A program made the position numbers and the translations under genes. The notes below the pieces were generated by a model that was given only the letters and a program-made list of their open reading frames with translations, was not told where the DNA came from and did no database searches. From assembly GCF_014863585.1 (NCBI RefSeq), contig NZ_CP062253.1:3436501-3500500 (forward strand): a stretch of DNA of 64,000 nucleotides, in the 5' to 3' direction. Positions within the stretch are counted from its first letter, which is position 1; each line of letters begins with the position of its first letter. This DNA comes from Pseudomonas gozinkensis (lineage in GTDB: Bacteria; Pseudomonadota; Gammaproteobacteria; Pseudomonadales; Pseudomonadaceae). Positions 31,626 to 40,317 of this stretch are shown one piece after another.

Positions 31626-33053
31626 ATGTCTCAAACCACCGACCGTCTCTGGGGTGCCCGTTTCAAAAGCGGCCCGTCCGCAGCCCTGGCGGCCCTGTCC
31701 CGTTGCCCCGAGCGCTATTTCCGCCTGACGCCGTACGATCTGGCCGGCTCCAAGGCCCACGCCGGGGAACTGCAACGTGCCGGCCTGCTGGACGAGCAGG
31801 AAACCCGCACGATGATCGAAGCCCTGGACGGCATCGGTGCCGATTTTGCAGCCGAGCGCATCGCCCCGACGCTGGACGACGAAGACGTTCACACCTTCAT
31901 CGAGCGCCTGCTGACCGAACGCCTCGGCGCGCTGGGCGGCAAGCTGCGCGCCGGCCGTTCGCGCAACGACCAGACCGCCAACGACCTGCGCCTTTTCCTG
32001 CGTGATCACGTCCGCACCCTGGCCGTGGAAGTGCTGGCCCTGCAAACGGCGCTGGTGGATCAGGCCGAACAGCACGTCGAAAGCATCTGCCCGGGTTTCA
32101 CCCACTTGCAGCAGGCGCAACCGATCGTGTTCGCCCACCACCTGCTGGCCCACGCCCAATCGATGCTGCGTGACGTGCAACGTCTGGTGGATTGGGATGC
32201 GCGCACTTCGCTGTCGCCCCTTGGTGCTGCGGCCATGGCCGGTTCCGCGATCGCTCGCCAGCCGCAGCAATCGGCCAAGGAAATGGGCTACGCCGGGGTC
32301 TGCGAAAACTCCATCGATGCCGTGGCCAGCCGCGATCACGTCGCCGAATTCCTGTTCATCGCCAGCATGCTCGGGATCAACATCTCGCGTCTGGCCGAAG
32401 AGTTCTGCCTGTGGTCGTCGCGCCAGTTCCGCTGGGTCGATCTGGACGACGCCTACGCCACCGGCAGCTCGATCATGCCGCAGAAGAAAAACCCGGACAT
32501 CGCCGAACTGGCCCGGGGCAAGGCTGGCCGTCTGATCGGCAACCTGACCGGTTTGCTCTCGACGCTCAAATCCCTGCCGCTGTCGTACAACCGCGACCTG
32601 AGCGAAGACAAGAACGGCGTGCTCGACAGTGTCGACACCCTGCTGCTGGTGCTGCCGGCCATGGCCGGGATGGTTGCGACCATGACCGTCAACGTAGAGG
32701 AGTTGCGCCGTCAGGCGCCACTGGGTTTCACCCTCGCCACCGAAGTCGCCGACTGGCTGGCCGTGCGCGGCGTGCCCTTCAAGGAAGCTCACGAAATCAC
32801 CGGTGCGCTGGTTCAGGCCTGCGAAAAACACGACCTCGAATTGTGGGAAGCCTCGCCGGCGCTGCTGGCCGAAATCGACCCGCGCCTGACGGCAGACGTG
32901 CGTGACAGCCTGACCCTGGAAGCCGCCATCGCTGCCCGCAGCGGCTGGGGCGGCACCGCGCCGCAACAGGTGCGCGAGCAGATCGGCCGCCTGAAAACCG
33001 CCCTCGCCGCGCAGCAACAGTGGACCGAAAACTACCAGGGCTTCCGCCTCTAA
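31626..33053 (+). CDS. Argininosuccinate lyase paralogue (fumarase/aspartase superfamily)
   Basis: A 475-residue lyase. Superfamily motifs are GRSRNDQTAND (about 110-120), THLQQAQP (159-166), the ENSIDAVASRD segment and the signature GSSIMPQKKN at 280-289, which holds the catalytic serine loop. These enzymes release fumarate by breaking a C-N bond next to a succinyl group. It differs from the housekeeping Pseudomonas ArgH opening (SWGGRF) and from its PLGSGALAG segment, here PLGAAAMAG. It is followed by an amino-acid importer, deacetylases and an MmgE/PrpD protein rather than arg genes. It may act on an N-succinyl-type substrate. Start 31626 by alignment. Confidence 0.88.
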   Translation: MSQTTDRLWGARFKSGPSAALAALSRCPERYFRLTPYDLAGSKAHAGELQRAGLLDEQETRTMIEALDGIGADFAAERIAPTLDDEDVHTFIERLLTERLGALGGKLRAGRSRNDQTANDLRLFLRDHVRTLAVEVLALQTALVDQAEQHVESICPGFTHLQQAQPIVFAHHLLAHAQSMLRDVQRLVDWDARTSLSPLGAAAMAGSAIARQPQQSAKEMGYAGVCENSIDAVASRDHVAEFLFIASMLGINISRLAEEFCLWSSRQFRWVDLDDAYATGSSIMPQKKNPDIAELARGKAGRLIGNLTGLLSTLKSLPLSYNRDLSEDKNGVLDSVDTLLLVLPAMAGMVATMTVNVEELRRQAPLGFTLATEVADWLAVRGVPFKEAHEITGALVQACEKHDLELWEASPALLAEIDPRLTADVRDSLTLEAAIAARSGWGGTAPQQVREQIGRLKTALAAQQQWTENYQGFRL

Positions 33054-33070
33054 GCCACGACGGCGGTCCC

Positions 33071-33175
33071 TGTGGGAGCTGCGGTGCGACGACTCGACTT
33101 GCCAGCGATGGCGTCCAGCCAGTCGACATTGATGCTGGATGACCCACCGCAATCGCTGGCAAGCCAGCTCCCACA
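33071..33175. repeat. REP doublet, family A with one extended arm
   Basis: The right arm is the usual CTGGCAAGCCAGCTCCCACA. The left arm, starting TGTGGGAGCTGCGGTGCGAC and ending CTTGCCAGCGATGG, has about 15 extra bases between the two half-stems. It lies between the lyase and the permease and may uncouple their expression. Confidence 0.85.
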
Positions 33176-33217
33176 AGGGCCGGTGTTGGATTTGAAAGTA
33201 CAGTTCGGAGAAACACC

Positions 33218-34096
33218 ATGAGCCAGACTCAGGCAGAACGACTCCAGGCGGAGCGCAAACTGGCGGAAAACCAGTTCGACATTACCCAGTACCAGCATGT
33301 GCCACGGCGTTATTACGGGCGGATCTTCTTCGCTACCGTGATCGTCATCGCCATCATCGGCCTGGTGCGAGCCTTCGCCGAAGGCAAGATCGAATGGTCG
33401 TACATCGGCCAGTTCCTCACCTCCGAAGCGATCATGTGGGGCCTGTTCAACACGATCATCATGGCCGTGCTGGCCATGGCGCTGGGCATCGTGTTCGGCG
33501 TGATCACCGCGATCATGCGCATGTCGGCCAACCCGATCCTGCGTTACGTGGCAGTGACCTACACCTGGCTGTTTCGCGGTACGCCGCTGATTCTGCAACT
33601 GCTGTTGTGGTTCAACCTGGCGCTGATCTTCCCCACCATCGGCATTCCCGGCCTGTTCGAACTCGACACCGTGAGCCTGATGACCCCGTTCGTGGCCGCC
33701 CTGCTCGGCTTGAGCATCAACCAGGGCGCCTACACCGCTGAAGTGGTGCGCGCCGGCCTGCTGTCGGTGGACACCGGCCAGTACGAAGCGGCCAAGTCGA
33801 TCGGCATGCCGCGCCTGCAGGCGCTGCGCCGGATCATCCTGCCGCAGGCCATGCGCATCATCATTCCGCCGGTGGGCAACGAATTCATCGGCATGGTGAA
33901 AATGACCTCGCTGGCGAGCGTCATCCAGTACTCGGAACTGCTCTACAACGCTCAGAACATTTACTACGCCAACGCCCGGGTCATGGAGCTGCTGATCGTC
34001 GCCGGTATCTGGTACCTGGCCACCGTCACCGTCCTGTCCTTTGGTCAAAGCCGTCTGGAGCGTCGTTTCGCTCGCGGCGCCGGCAAGCGTTCTTGA
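33218..34096 (+). CDS. Amino-acid ABC transporter permease (HisM/GltJ family)
   Basis: A 292-residue inner-membrane protein. A cytoplasmic N-terminal tail of about 40 residues precedes a helix ([18 protein letters not shown]) and then the BPD_transp_1 core with [36 protein letters not shown] and the EAA loop [20 protein letters not shown]. It is a polar amino-acid-type permease acting with the ATPase and binding protein that follow. Only one permease gene is present, so it probably works as a homodimer. Confidence 0.92.
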   Translation: MSQTQAERLQAERKLAENQFDITQYQHVPRRYYGRIFFATVIVIAIIGLVRAFAEGKIEWSYIGQFLTSEAIMWGLFNTIIMAVLAMALGIVFGVITAIMRMSANPILRYVAVTYTWLFRGTPLILQLLLWFNLALIFPTIGIPGLFELDTVSLMTPFVAALLGLSINQGAYTAEVVRAGLLSVDTGQYEAAKSIGMPRLQALRRIILPQAMRIIIPPVGNEFIGMVKMTSLASVIQYSELLYNAQNIYYANARVMELLIVAGIWYLATVTVLSFGQSRLERRFARGAGKRS

Positions 34097-34106
34097 GGAG
34101 TCGAAC

Positions 34107-34871
34107 ATGAGAAACATCGTCAAGGCCGTGAGCCTGAACAAATATTACGACCAGTACCACGCGCTCAAGGACATCAACATCGAGGTCGAGCAAGGCGAAG
34201 TGCTGTGCATCATCGGCCCGTCCGGCTCGGGCAAGAGCACCCTGCTGCGCTGCGTCAACCAGCTGGAAAAGATCGACAAGGGCGGTCTCTGGGTCGACGG
34301 CGAGCTGGTCGGCTACCGCGTGGTCGGGCACAAGCTGCACGAACTCAACGAATCACAGATCGCCCGCCAGCGCCTGGCCACCGGCATGGTGTTCCAGCGT
34401 TTCAACCTGTTTCCGCACATGACTGTGTTGCAAAACATCATCGAAGGCCCGTGCCAGGTACTCAAGCGTTCGCCCAAGGAGGCGCACGAAGAAGCCCTGG
34501 AACTGCTGGCCCGGGTCGGCCTGGCCGACAAACGCAACAGCTACCCGATCGAACTGTCGGGCGGTCAGCAGCAACGGGTGGCGATTGCCCGCGCCCTGGC
34601 CATGCGACCCAAGCTGATGCTGTTCGATGAACCCACTTCGGCACTCGACCCGGAACTGGTCGGTGAGGTGCTGTCGGTGATGCGCGATCTGGCGCAGACC
34701 GGCATGACCATGATCGTCGTCACCCATGAACTGGGCTTCGCCCGGGAGGTTTCCAACCGCATGGTGTTCATGGACGGCGGGCAGATCGTGGAGGCTGGAA
34801 GCCCCGAAGAAATACTAATAAGTCCGCAAAACCCGCGCACCCAAAGCTTCATTTCTGCCGTTCGAACCTGA
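34107..34871 (+). CDS. Amino-acid ABC transporter ATP-binding protein
   Basis: A 254-residue ATPase of the HisP/GlnQ group. Walker A is GPSGSGKST, the signature is LSGGQQQRV, Walker B is [14 protein letters not shown] and the switch is VVTHELGFA. The start at 34107 follows GAGGAG by about 6 bases. It begins 10 bases after the permease stop. The short dyad AGGCC-N5-GGCCT at 34871-34885 just after it may let the binding-protein mRNA accumulate separately. Confidence 0.93.
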   Translation: MRNIVKAVSLNKYYDQYHALKDINIEVEQGEVLCIIGPSGSGKSTLLRCVNQLEKIDKGGLWVDGELVGYRVVGHKLHELNESQIARQRLATGMVFQRFNLFPHMTVLQNIIEGPCQVLKRSPKEAHEEALELLARVGLADKRNSYPIELSGGQQQRVAIARALAMRPKLMLFDEPTSALDPELVGEVLSVMRDLAQTGMTMIVVTHELGFAREVSNRMVFMDGGQIVEAGSPEEILISPQNPRTQSFISAVRT

Positions 34872-34885
34872 GGCCCCTTTGGCCT
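34871..34885 (+). promoter_or_regulatory. Small intercistronic hairpin before the binding-protein gene
   Basis: AGGCC and GGCCT flank a 5-base loop immediately after the ATPase stop. Such hairpins often protect the more abundant binding-protein message. The stem is short, so the call is tentative. Confidence 0.35.
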
Positions 34886-34910
34886 TCACAACACTCATAA
34901 GAGAACGTCC

Positions 34911-35735
34911 ATGAAGAACTTCGTCATTCCAGCAGTACTCACTTCCCTCATGTCTTGCGGTTTCGCCGTGGCCGCCGAATTGCCGGCCAGCATCAAGGAA
35001 AAAGGCGAAATCGTCGTCGCGATCATGCCCAACTATCCGCCGATGGATTTCAAGGACCCGGCCACCAACAAGCTCACCGGCCTTGATTACGACCTGGGCA
35101 ACGCCCTGGCCGAACGCCTCGGGGTGAAGATCAAGTGGCAGGAAACCGGCTTCGAGCAAATGATCAACGCCCTGACCACCGACCGCGTGGACATGGTCCT
35201 GTCGGGCATGACCGACACCGCCGAGCGTCAGGCCAGCGTGACCTTCGTCGACTACTTCACCAGCGGCCCGCAGTTCTACACCTTGCAGAAAAACGCGGCG
35301 ACCAACGAGATCATCGACCTGTGCGGCAAGAAAGTCGGCACCAGCCGCCGCACCACCTTTCCGGCGGAAATCGCCGAGTGGAGCAAGGCCAACTGTGAAG
35401 CCGCCGGCAAGCCTGCAATCAACGTGATCGGCACCGAAGGCTCGGCCGACGCCCGCGCCCAACTGCGCCAGAGCCGTATTGATGCGGCGATGCAGGGCAG
35501 CGAAACCCTGTCGTACCTCAAGACCCAGGAAAAGGACATGTACAAAACGGTCGGCCAGCCGATCTCCGTACAGTTCACCGGGCTGGGTGTGAGCAAGAAA
35601 AAGCCTGAGCTGAGTGAAGCGGTGAAGGTGGCGTTGCAGAGCATGGTGGATGACGGCAGCTATAACGCGATTCTGAAGAAGTGGGATCTGGAACTGGGTG
35701 CGATCAAGGACGTGACCATTAACGCCGGTAAGTAA
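34911..35735 (+). CDS. Amino-acid-type ABC transporter substrate-binding protein
   Basis: A 274-residue family 3 binding protein. The signal peptide ends near FAVAAELP, and the mature part starts IKEKGEIVVAIMPNYPPMDF. LSGMTDTAERQASVTFVDYF contains the conserved Thr-Arg pair that grips an alpha-carboxylate in this family, suggesting an amino-acid-like ligand. KKVGTSRRTTFPAEI and LRQSRIDAAMQGSETL complete the fold. Its ligand should be the compound the cluster degrades. Context rather than sequence is the guide to that ligand. Confidence 0.93.
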   Translation: MKNFVIPAVLTSLMSCGFAVAAELPASIKEKGEIVVAIMPNYPPMDFKDPATNKLTGLDYDLGNALAERLGVKIKWQETGFEQMINALTTDRVDMVLSGMTDTAERQASVTFVDYFTSGPQFYTLQKNAATNEIIDLCGKKVGTSRRTTFPAEIAEWSKANCEAAGKPAINVIGTEGSADARAQLRQSRIDAAMQGSETLSYLKTQEKDMYKTVGQPISVQFTGLGVSKKKPELSEAVKVALQSMVDDGSYNAILKKWDLELGAIKDVTINAGK

Positions 35736-35758
35736 TCCGGTCAGCGCCACCTCTCCAT

Positions 35759-35848
35759 TGTGGGAGCGAGCTTGCTCGCGAATTCAGTGTGTCATTCACC
35801 AGTGATGTCGACTGACATGGCCTCATCGCGAGCAAGCTCGCTCCCACA
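35759..35848. repeat. REP doublet, family B
   Basis: TGTGGGAGCGAGCTTGCTCG at the left mirrors CGAGCAAGCTCGCTCCCACA at the right. It separates the importer genes from the enzyme genes of the cluster. Confidence 0.9.
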
Positions 35849-35884
35849 GGTACAGCGTACGTCCCTGCATGTGTGGAGCGCCCA

Positions 35885-36733
35885 ATGCTCAGTTCACCCC
35901 AACCCACCTGGCCCGACCAGCACAAAGCCTGCCTCGCCCTGGCCTTCGACCTCGACGGCCCGACCGGCGATGCCATGCTCAACAACTCGATCTGGCACAA
36001 ACCCGAGTACTTCGGCTTCGGCGGCTACGGCCCCTACCGCGCCTTGCCACGCCTGCTGGATCTGCTCGACACCTTCAAGATCCCGACCACCTTCTTCGTC
36101 CCCGCCTGGGTCGTGGAAAACTGGCCGAAACAATGCCAGGCCATCGTCGAGCGCGGCCATGAAGTCGCCTACCACGGCTACAAACACGAATCCTTCTACG
36201 CCCTGACGCTGGACCAGCAGCAGGCCGTGATGAACAAATCCCGCGATGTGTTCTGGCAATACCTGCACATCCGCGCCGAGGGCTTCCGCACCCCGTCCGG
36301 CGACTGGCGCGCCGAGACCCCGGCGATGCTGGCCGACAACGGCGTCATCTATTCCAGCAGCATGCGCGGCGATGATCGGCCGTATCTGGTCAACGTCCCC
36401 GGCCACGACACACCGCTGGTGGAGATCCCCGGCCGCTGGGAAATGGACGACTACGCCTCCCTCGCCTATACCCGCGCACCGAACTTCCCGTCCGGGCTCG
36501 ACCGCACCGCCAGCTACGAGCTGACCCTCGACAACTGGCAGCGCGAATACGACGGCGCGATGGACGAAGGCCTGTGCCTGACCACTCTGTTCCACCCGAA
36601 AATCACCGGCAAACCGGGGCGCATCCTGTTGCTGGAGAAACTCTTCGACCACATGCGCCAGCGCGATGACGTGTGGTTCGCCACCTGCCGCGACGTCGCC
36701 CGCTGGTGGCTGAAGGAGCATCACCATGGCTGA
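35885..36733 (+). CDS. Polysaccharide deacetylase family (NodB fold), complete active site
   Basis: A 282-residue NodB-fold hydrolase resembling the PuuE-allantoinase and peptidoglycan deacetylase branch. Motif 1 is AFDLDG (Asp22, Asp24), motif 2 is YHGYKHE (His97, His101), and FRTPSGDWR and MRGDDRPYLV follow. No signal peptide is visible, so it acts in the cytoplasm, which argues against a cell-wall substrate. It more likely hydrolyses an amide or ring C-N bond in an imported small molecule. ATG at 35885 has GGAG 6 bases upstream. It overlaps the second deacetylase by 8 bases. Confidence 0.88.
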   Translation: MLSSPQPTWPDQHKACLALAFDLDGPTGDAMLNNSIWHKPEYFGFGGYGPYRALPRLLDLLDTFKIPTTFFVPAWVVENWPKQCQAIVERGHEVAYHGYKHESFYALTLDQQQAVMNKSRDVFWQYLHIRAEGFRTPSGDWRAETPAMLADNGVIYSSSMRGDDRPYLVNVPGHDTPLVEIPGRWEMDDYASLAYTRAPNFPSGLDRTASYELTLDNWQREYDGAMDEGLCLTTLFHPKITGKPGRILLLEKLFDHMRQRDDVWFATCRDVARWWLKEHHHG

Positions 36734-37616
36734 CGCTGAGAACCTCTGGCCCGCCGGCAAACGCTGCGCGGTGGTGCTGACCGTCGATTACAACGACATC
36801 CACGGCATTCTCACCCAGGCCCCGGAAGTCGCCGGGCGCGACAAGACACTGTCGGTGTGGCGCTACGGCACGCAACGGGGCGTCGAGCGTTTGCTCGGCC
36901 TGTTCAGGGAACTCGGGGTGCGCAGCAGCTGGTTCATACCCGGCATCGTTGCCGAGGAAAACCCGCAGCACATCGCCGCAATTCTGGCTGGCGGCCATGA
37001 AATCGCCTGCGCCGGTTACCGCCACCAGGATTACGACACGCTGGATCTGGCGGCGCAGAGCGCGGAAGTTGCCAAGGGCTGTGCAGCGCTGGAAGCATTG
37101 ACCGGCGTGCGTCCAAACGGTTTCCGTATTCCGGCGGGTAACGGCGCGCCGGGCTTCATCGAAGCCTTGAAAGATCACGGCATTCACTGGTCGTCATCAT
37201 GGCGTGGCGATGATCTGCCGTTTTTCCACCCGACCGCGCCCGAGGTGGTCGAACTGCCGCTGCATTACGAACTGGAAGACGAGCCTTACTTCGCCTTCAA
37301 CCTGAGCCCGGCCGTGCCGCCGGCGCAATCGCGGATCGCCTCCTACAGCCACACCCTCGGCAACCTGCAAATGGACTTCGCCGGATTCCACCGTTTCGGC
37401 CTGTGCTACGTGCTGCGCCTGCACCCGGAAATCATCGCCACACCGGGGCGTATCGGTGTGCTGCGGGAATTGCTGCAAGGCATCCAGCAGCATGACGACG
37501 TGTGGATCGCCACCGGTGCCGAAGTCGCACAGTGGTGGGCACAAACGGCGGCGCCGGTCGCGCAGGATCATCCGGCGTCGGTGTATGAGCGCCATTATCG
37601 GGACTATCTCGTATGA
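36726..37616 (+). CDS. Second NodB-fold deacetylase-like protein, degenerate metal site
   Basis: A 296-residue relative of the preceding protein, colinear along its length (FIPGIVAEENP, FRIPAGNGAP, SSSWRGDDLPFF). Metal motifs differ: motif 1 is TVDYND (Asp21, Asn23) and motif 2 is ACAGYRH, with Ala96 where the partner has a histidine and His100 kept. It has no signal peptide. It may be a partner subunit of a heteromer or a metal-independent enzyme, as discussed for PuuE-type allantoinases. It overlaps both neighbours by a few bases, so the three are probably made together. Confidence 0.85.
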   Translation: MADAENLWPAGKRCAVVLTVDYNDIHGILTQAPEVAGRDKTLSVWRYGTQRGVERLLGLFRELGVRSSWFIPGIVAEENPQHIAAILAGGHEIACAGYRHQDYDTLDLAAQSAEVAKGCAALEALTGVRPNGFRIPAGNGAPGFIEALKDHGIHWSSSWRGDDLPFFHPTAPEVVELPLHYELEDEPYFAFNLSPAVPPAQSRIASYSHTLGNLQMDFAGFHRFGLCYVLRLHPEIIATPGRIGVLRELLQGIQQHDDVWIATGAEVAQWWAQTAAPVAQDHPASVYERHYRDYLV

Positions 37617-38965
37617 CGGAACGCATGCAACGGCTGGCGCGGTTTTGCGTCGAAACGCGGTTTGAAGATCTGCCGCCGGCGTTGGTGGAACAGGCAAAAC
37701 GGCACATTCTCGACACCTTCGGCGCAGCGCTGGCCGGAGCCGACAGTGCGGTGGCGCTTCAAGCGCGGCAGGTGTTCGGCGCCGAGCCGGGCACCGCACT
37801 GGTCTGGGGTTCGTCATTGCGCGTCGGTGCGGGACACGCGGCGTTACTCAACGGCATCGCCGCCCATGCGCTGGAACTGGATGACACCGGCGGTTGCGAT
37901 CACTCCGGCGCGGTGGTGTTGCCGGCGGTGGTGGCGGCGCTGTCACTGGTGGATCGGCCGGTGAACGGTCGCGAGTTCATCACTGCCGTGGTGATCGGCT
38001 ATGAAATCGGCCGGCGGGTGCTGGAAGCCTGCGGCAGTTATTCGGCCCACAACGGCGCGGGCTGGCACTCGACCGCCACTTGCGGCGTGTTCGGCGCGGC
38101 GGCGGCCTGTGCGCGGATCTTTGCGCTGGATGTCGGGCAAACCGTGTCGGCACTGGGCATCGCCGGCAGTTTCAGCGGCGGGTTGTGGGCGTTCATCCAC
38201 GACGGTTCGCAAAGCAAGAAACTGCACAGCGGTCGTGCGGCCGAGGGTGGATTGCTGGCGGCGCGATTTGCTCGTGAAGGCGTCAGTGGGCCGTCGGTGT
38301 TGTTCGATGATGTCTGGGGCGGGTTTCTCAAGACCCTGGCACCAGGCAGCGCGCAACCGGATGCGCTGGATGCCGATTTGGGACAAACCTGGAAACTCGC
38401 GCGCTGTTCGATCAAACCCTACGCCGCGTGCCGTGGTACTCACTCGGCGATCGACGCGCTCGGTTTGCTGCTGGAGCAATTGCAGGTCGGCGCGGATCAG
38501 GTGGAAGACGTCCAGGTGAACCTGTGCGGGTTTCTGCTCGACATGTGCGGCGGTCACGACACCCGCAGTCTGGCCGCTGCGCAGATGAGCCTGCCCTACG
38601 CACTCGCCGCGCAGCTGGTGCATGGTCATTGCCGGCTCGAGGCTTACGACGAACAGCCGCGAAACGATCCGCGCATCGCGCACTGGCTGACGCGCATTCG
38701 CCTTGAAGTGGATGAGCGACTGTCGGAGGATGGCGAGCCAGTGGTCGTGGTGCGAACCCGCGATGGGCGTGAGGCGAGTCTGTGTGTCGAGGTGCCGCTG
38801 GGGGCGCCGGGCAATCCGCTGAGCGAGACGGCGCTGGAAGAGAAGTTTTTCAGTCTGGCGTTGCGGGTGATTTCACCGCTCAAGGCTGAGCCGTTATTGG
38901 CGCAGCTACGGCAACTGCAAACGCTGGATTCCGTGCGCGATCTCGAGCACCTGTTAACCGAATAA
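37613..38965 (+). CDS. MmgE/PrpD family protein
   Basis: A 450-residue MmgE/PrpD protein. Family segments are HILDTFGAALAGADSAV, HAALLNGIAAHALELDDTGG, AGSFSGGLWAFIHDGSQSKK and KLHSGRAAEGGLLAA, then SIKPYAACRGTHSAIDAL. The family includes 2-methylcitrate dehydratase, cis-aconitate decarboxylase and iminodisuccinate epimerase. No prpBC genes are nearby, so methylcitrate dehydration is unlikely. Epimerisation or dehydration of a di- or tri-carboxylate intermediate fits the neighbouring lyase. The start overlaps the deacetylase stop by four bases. Confidence 0.92.
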   Translation: MTERMQRLARFCVETRFEDLPPALVEQAKRHILDTFGAALAGADSAVALQARQVFGAEPGTALVWGSSLRVGAGHAALLNGIAAHALELDDTGGCDHSGAVVLPAVVAALSLVDRPVNGREFITAVVIGYEIGRRVLEACGSYSAHNGAGWHSTATCGVFGAAAACARIFALDVGQTVSALGIAGSFSGGLWAFIHDGSQSKKLHSGRAAEGGLLAARFAREGVSGPSVLFDDVWGGFLKTLAPGSAQPDALDADLGQTWKLARCSIKPYAACRGTHSAIDALGLLLEQLQVGADQVEDVQVNLCGFLLDMCGGHDTRSLAAAQMSLPYALAAQLVHGHCRLEAYDEQPRNDPRIAHWLTRIRLEVDERLSEDGEPVVVVRTRDGREASLCVEVPLGAPGNPLSETALEEKFFSLALRVISPLKAEPLLAQLRQLQTLDSVRDLEHLLTE

Positions 38966-38981
38966 GGATATTTGATTTTCC

Positions 38982-40160
38982 GTGGCCACCTACTCGCTCG
39001 TTATCCGCCGCCTGATGATCGTTTCGCTGACCATTGTCGTCAGCCGTGCCATCACCAGTCCTTTGCTCACCCTGTTTTTGAGCAACAAGCTCGGCCTCAA
39101 CCAACAGGACGTCGGGTTGCTGCTGGGCATCGCGGTGTTCATCGCCACCCTGCTTGCACTTTACGGCGGCTACATCATCGACCGGCTCGAGAAGCGCCGA
39201 TTGCTGATTCTGGCGATGCTCTCCAGCGCCATTGGCTTTGTGTTGCTGACCTTCGCCAAAGACCTGTACCTGACCACCCTGACCCTGGTCATCACCGAAA
39301 CCGCCTCGGCGTTGTTCCTGATCGGCTCCAAGGCGATCCTCAGTGAAAACCTGCCCATGGGACAGCGGGCCAAGGCGTTTTCCCTGCGCTATACCCTGAC
39401 CAACATCGGCTACGCCACCGGCCCGATGCTCGGTGTGGTGATCGCCGGGGTGTACCCGATTGCGCCGTTCCTGATTGCCGCTGGCATCGCCTTCGGCAGC
39501 ATCTTCCTGATGATCGGCATCCCCAAGGACGCCAGCCCCGTCGCCGCCATCGGCCAGCCGCAAAGCTTTTTGAAAACCCTGATCACCCTGAAAAACGACC
39601 GCACGCTGATCATGTTCACCTGCGGCTGTCTGCTCAGCACCGTGGTGCATGGCCGCTTCACCCTGTACCTGTCGCAATACCTGCTGGTGGTCGAGGATTC
39701 GCAGCGCGCGTTGCAAACCATGGCCGCCCTGCTCGCCTGCAACGCCATCGCGGTGATCCTGCTGCAATACCAGATCGGTCGTTTCCTCAACCGGGAAAAA
39801 CTGCGCTACTGGATCGCCGCCGGCACCAGTCTGTTCATTGTTGGATTGATCGGCTTCAGCCTGGCCGACAGCCTGGTGTCGTGGTGCATCGCAATGTTCA
39901 TCTTCACCCTCGGCGAGATGATCATTTATCCGTCGGAGTTCCTGTTCGTCGACACCCTGGCCCCGGAAGAACTGCGCGGCAGCTATTACGGCGCACAGAA
40001 TCTGGCAGCCCTGGGCGGCGCGCTGAGCCCGGTAATTTGCGGTTTCCTGCTGATGCACACACCGGCGCCGACCATGTTCTACGCCCTCAGCGCACTGACC
40101 GCGATGGGCGGGTTCCTGTGTTTCATGAGCGGGCGACGTGTGGCTTTACTGCATAAATAA
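38982..40160 (+). CDS. MFS transporter
   Basis: A 392-residue 12-helix major facilitator. The first helix is LMIVSLTIVVSRAITSPLLT, the loop 2-3 motif is GYIIDRLEKRRLL and the central loop lies near residue 190. GTG at 38982 is taken as start; the ribosome site AAGGA is rather distant, so Met12 at 39015 is possible. It begins 17 bases after the MmgE/PrpD stop. It may export a product or import a related substrate for the cluster. The sequence does not define its specificity. Confidence 0.88.
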   Translation: MATYSLVIRRLMIVSLTIVVSRAITSPLLTLFLSNKLGLNQQDVGLLLGIAVFIATLLALYGGYIIDRLEKRRLLILAMLSSAIGFVLLTFAKDLYLTTLTLVITETASALFLIGSKAILSENLPMGQRAKAFSLRYTLTNIGYATGPMLGVVIAGVYPIAPFLIAAGIAFGSIFLMIGIPKDASPVAAIGQPQSFLKTLITLKNDRTLIMFTCGCLLSTVVHGRFTLYLSQYLLVVEDSQRALQTMAALLACNAIAVILLQYQIGRFLNREKLRYWIAAGTSLFIVGLIGFSLADSLVSWCIAMFIFTLGEMIIYPSEFLFVDTLAPEELRGSYYGAQNLAALGGALSPVICGFLLMHTPAPTMFYALSALTAMGGFLCFMSGRRVALLHK

Positions 40161-40250
40161 TGCATTGAAACTGCATTTATATGAATTTGTCAGCATCGTG
40201 ATTGCTTGGCACACTGTGCGCGTTCCTCCCCCAATAGTTGGAACACTTCG

Positions 40251-40287
40251 AAGGACTTTCCGCGTTTACGGACAAGTCCTTTTTTTT
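40251..40287 (+). terminator. Strong rho-independent terminator
   Basis: AAGGACTT at 40251-40258 pairs with AAGTCCTT at 40274-40281. An inner stem TCCG/CGGA continues it, a T run reaches 40287, and the HPP gene starts 31 bases later. It ends the MFS transcript or sits in the leader of the HPP gene, where it could attenuate. Confidence 0.85.
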
Positions 40288-40317
40288 GCCCTGAATTTCG
40301 CAAAGGATCGATTCTGC

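Noticed and set aside
31626..33053. Housekeeping argininosuccinate lyase ArgH
   Set aside because: Motif variants differ from the standard Pseudomonas ArgH and the context is catabolic; kept as a paralogue of uncertain substrate.
37613..38965. 2-methylcitrate dehydratase PrpD
   Set aside because: No methylcitrate synthase or lyase nearby; the neighbours suggest another substrate, so only the family name is given.
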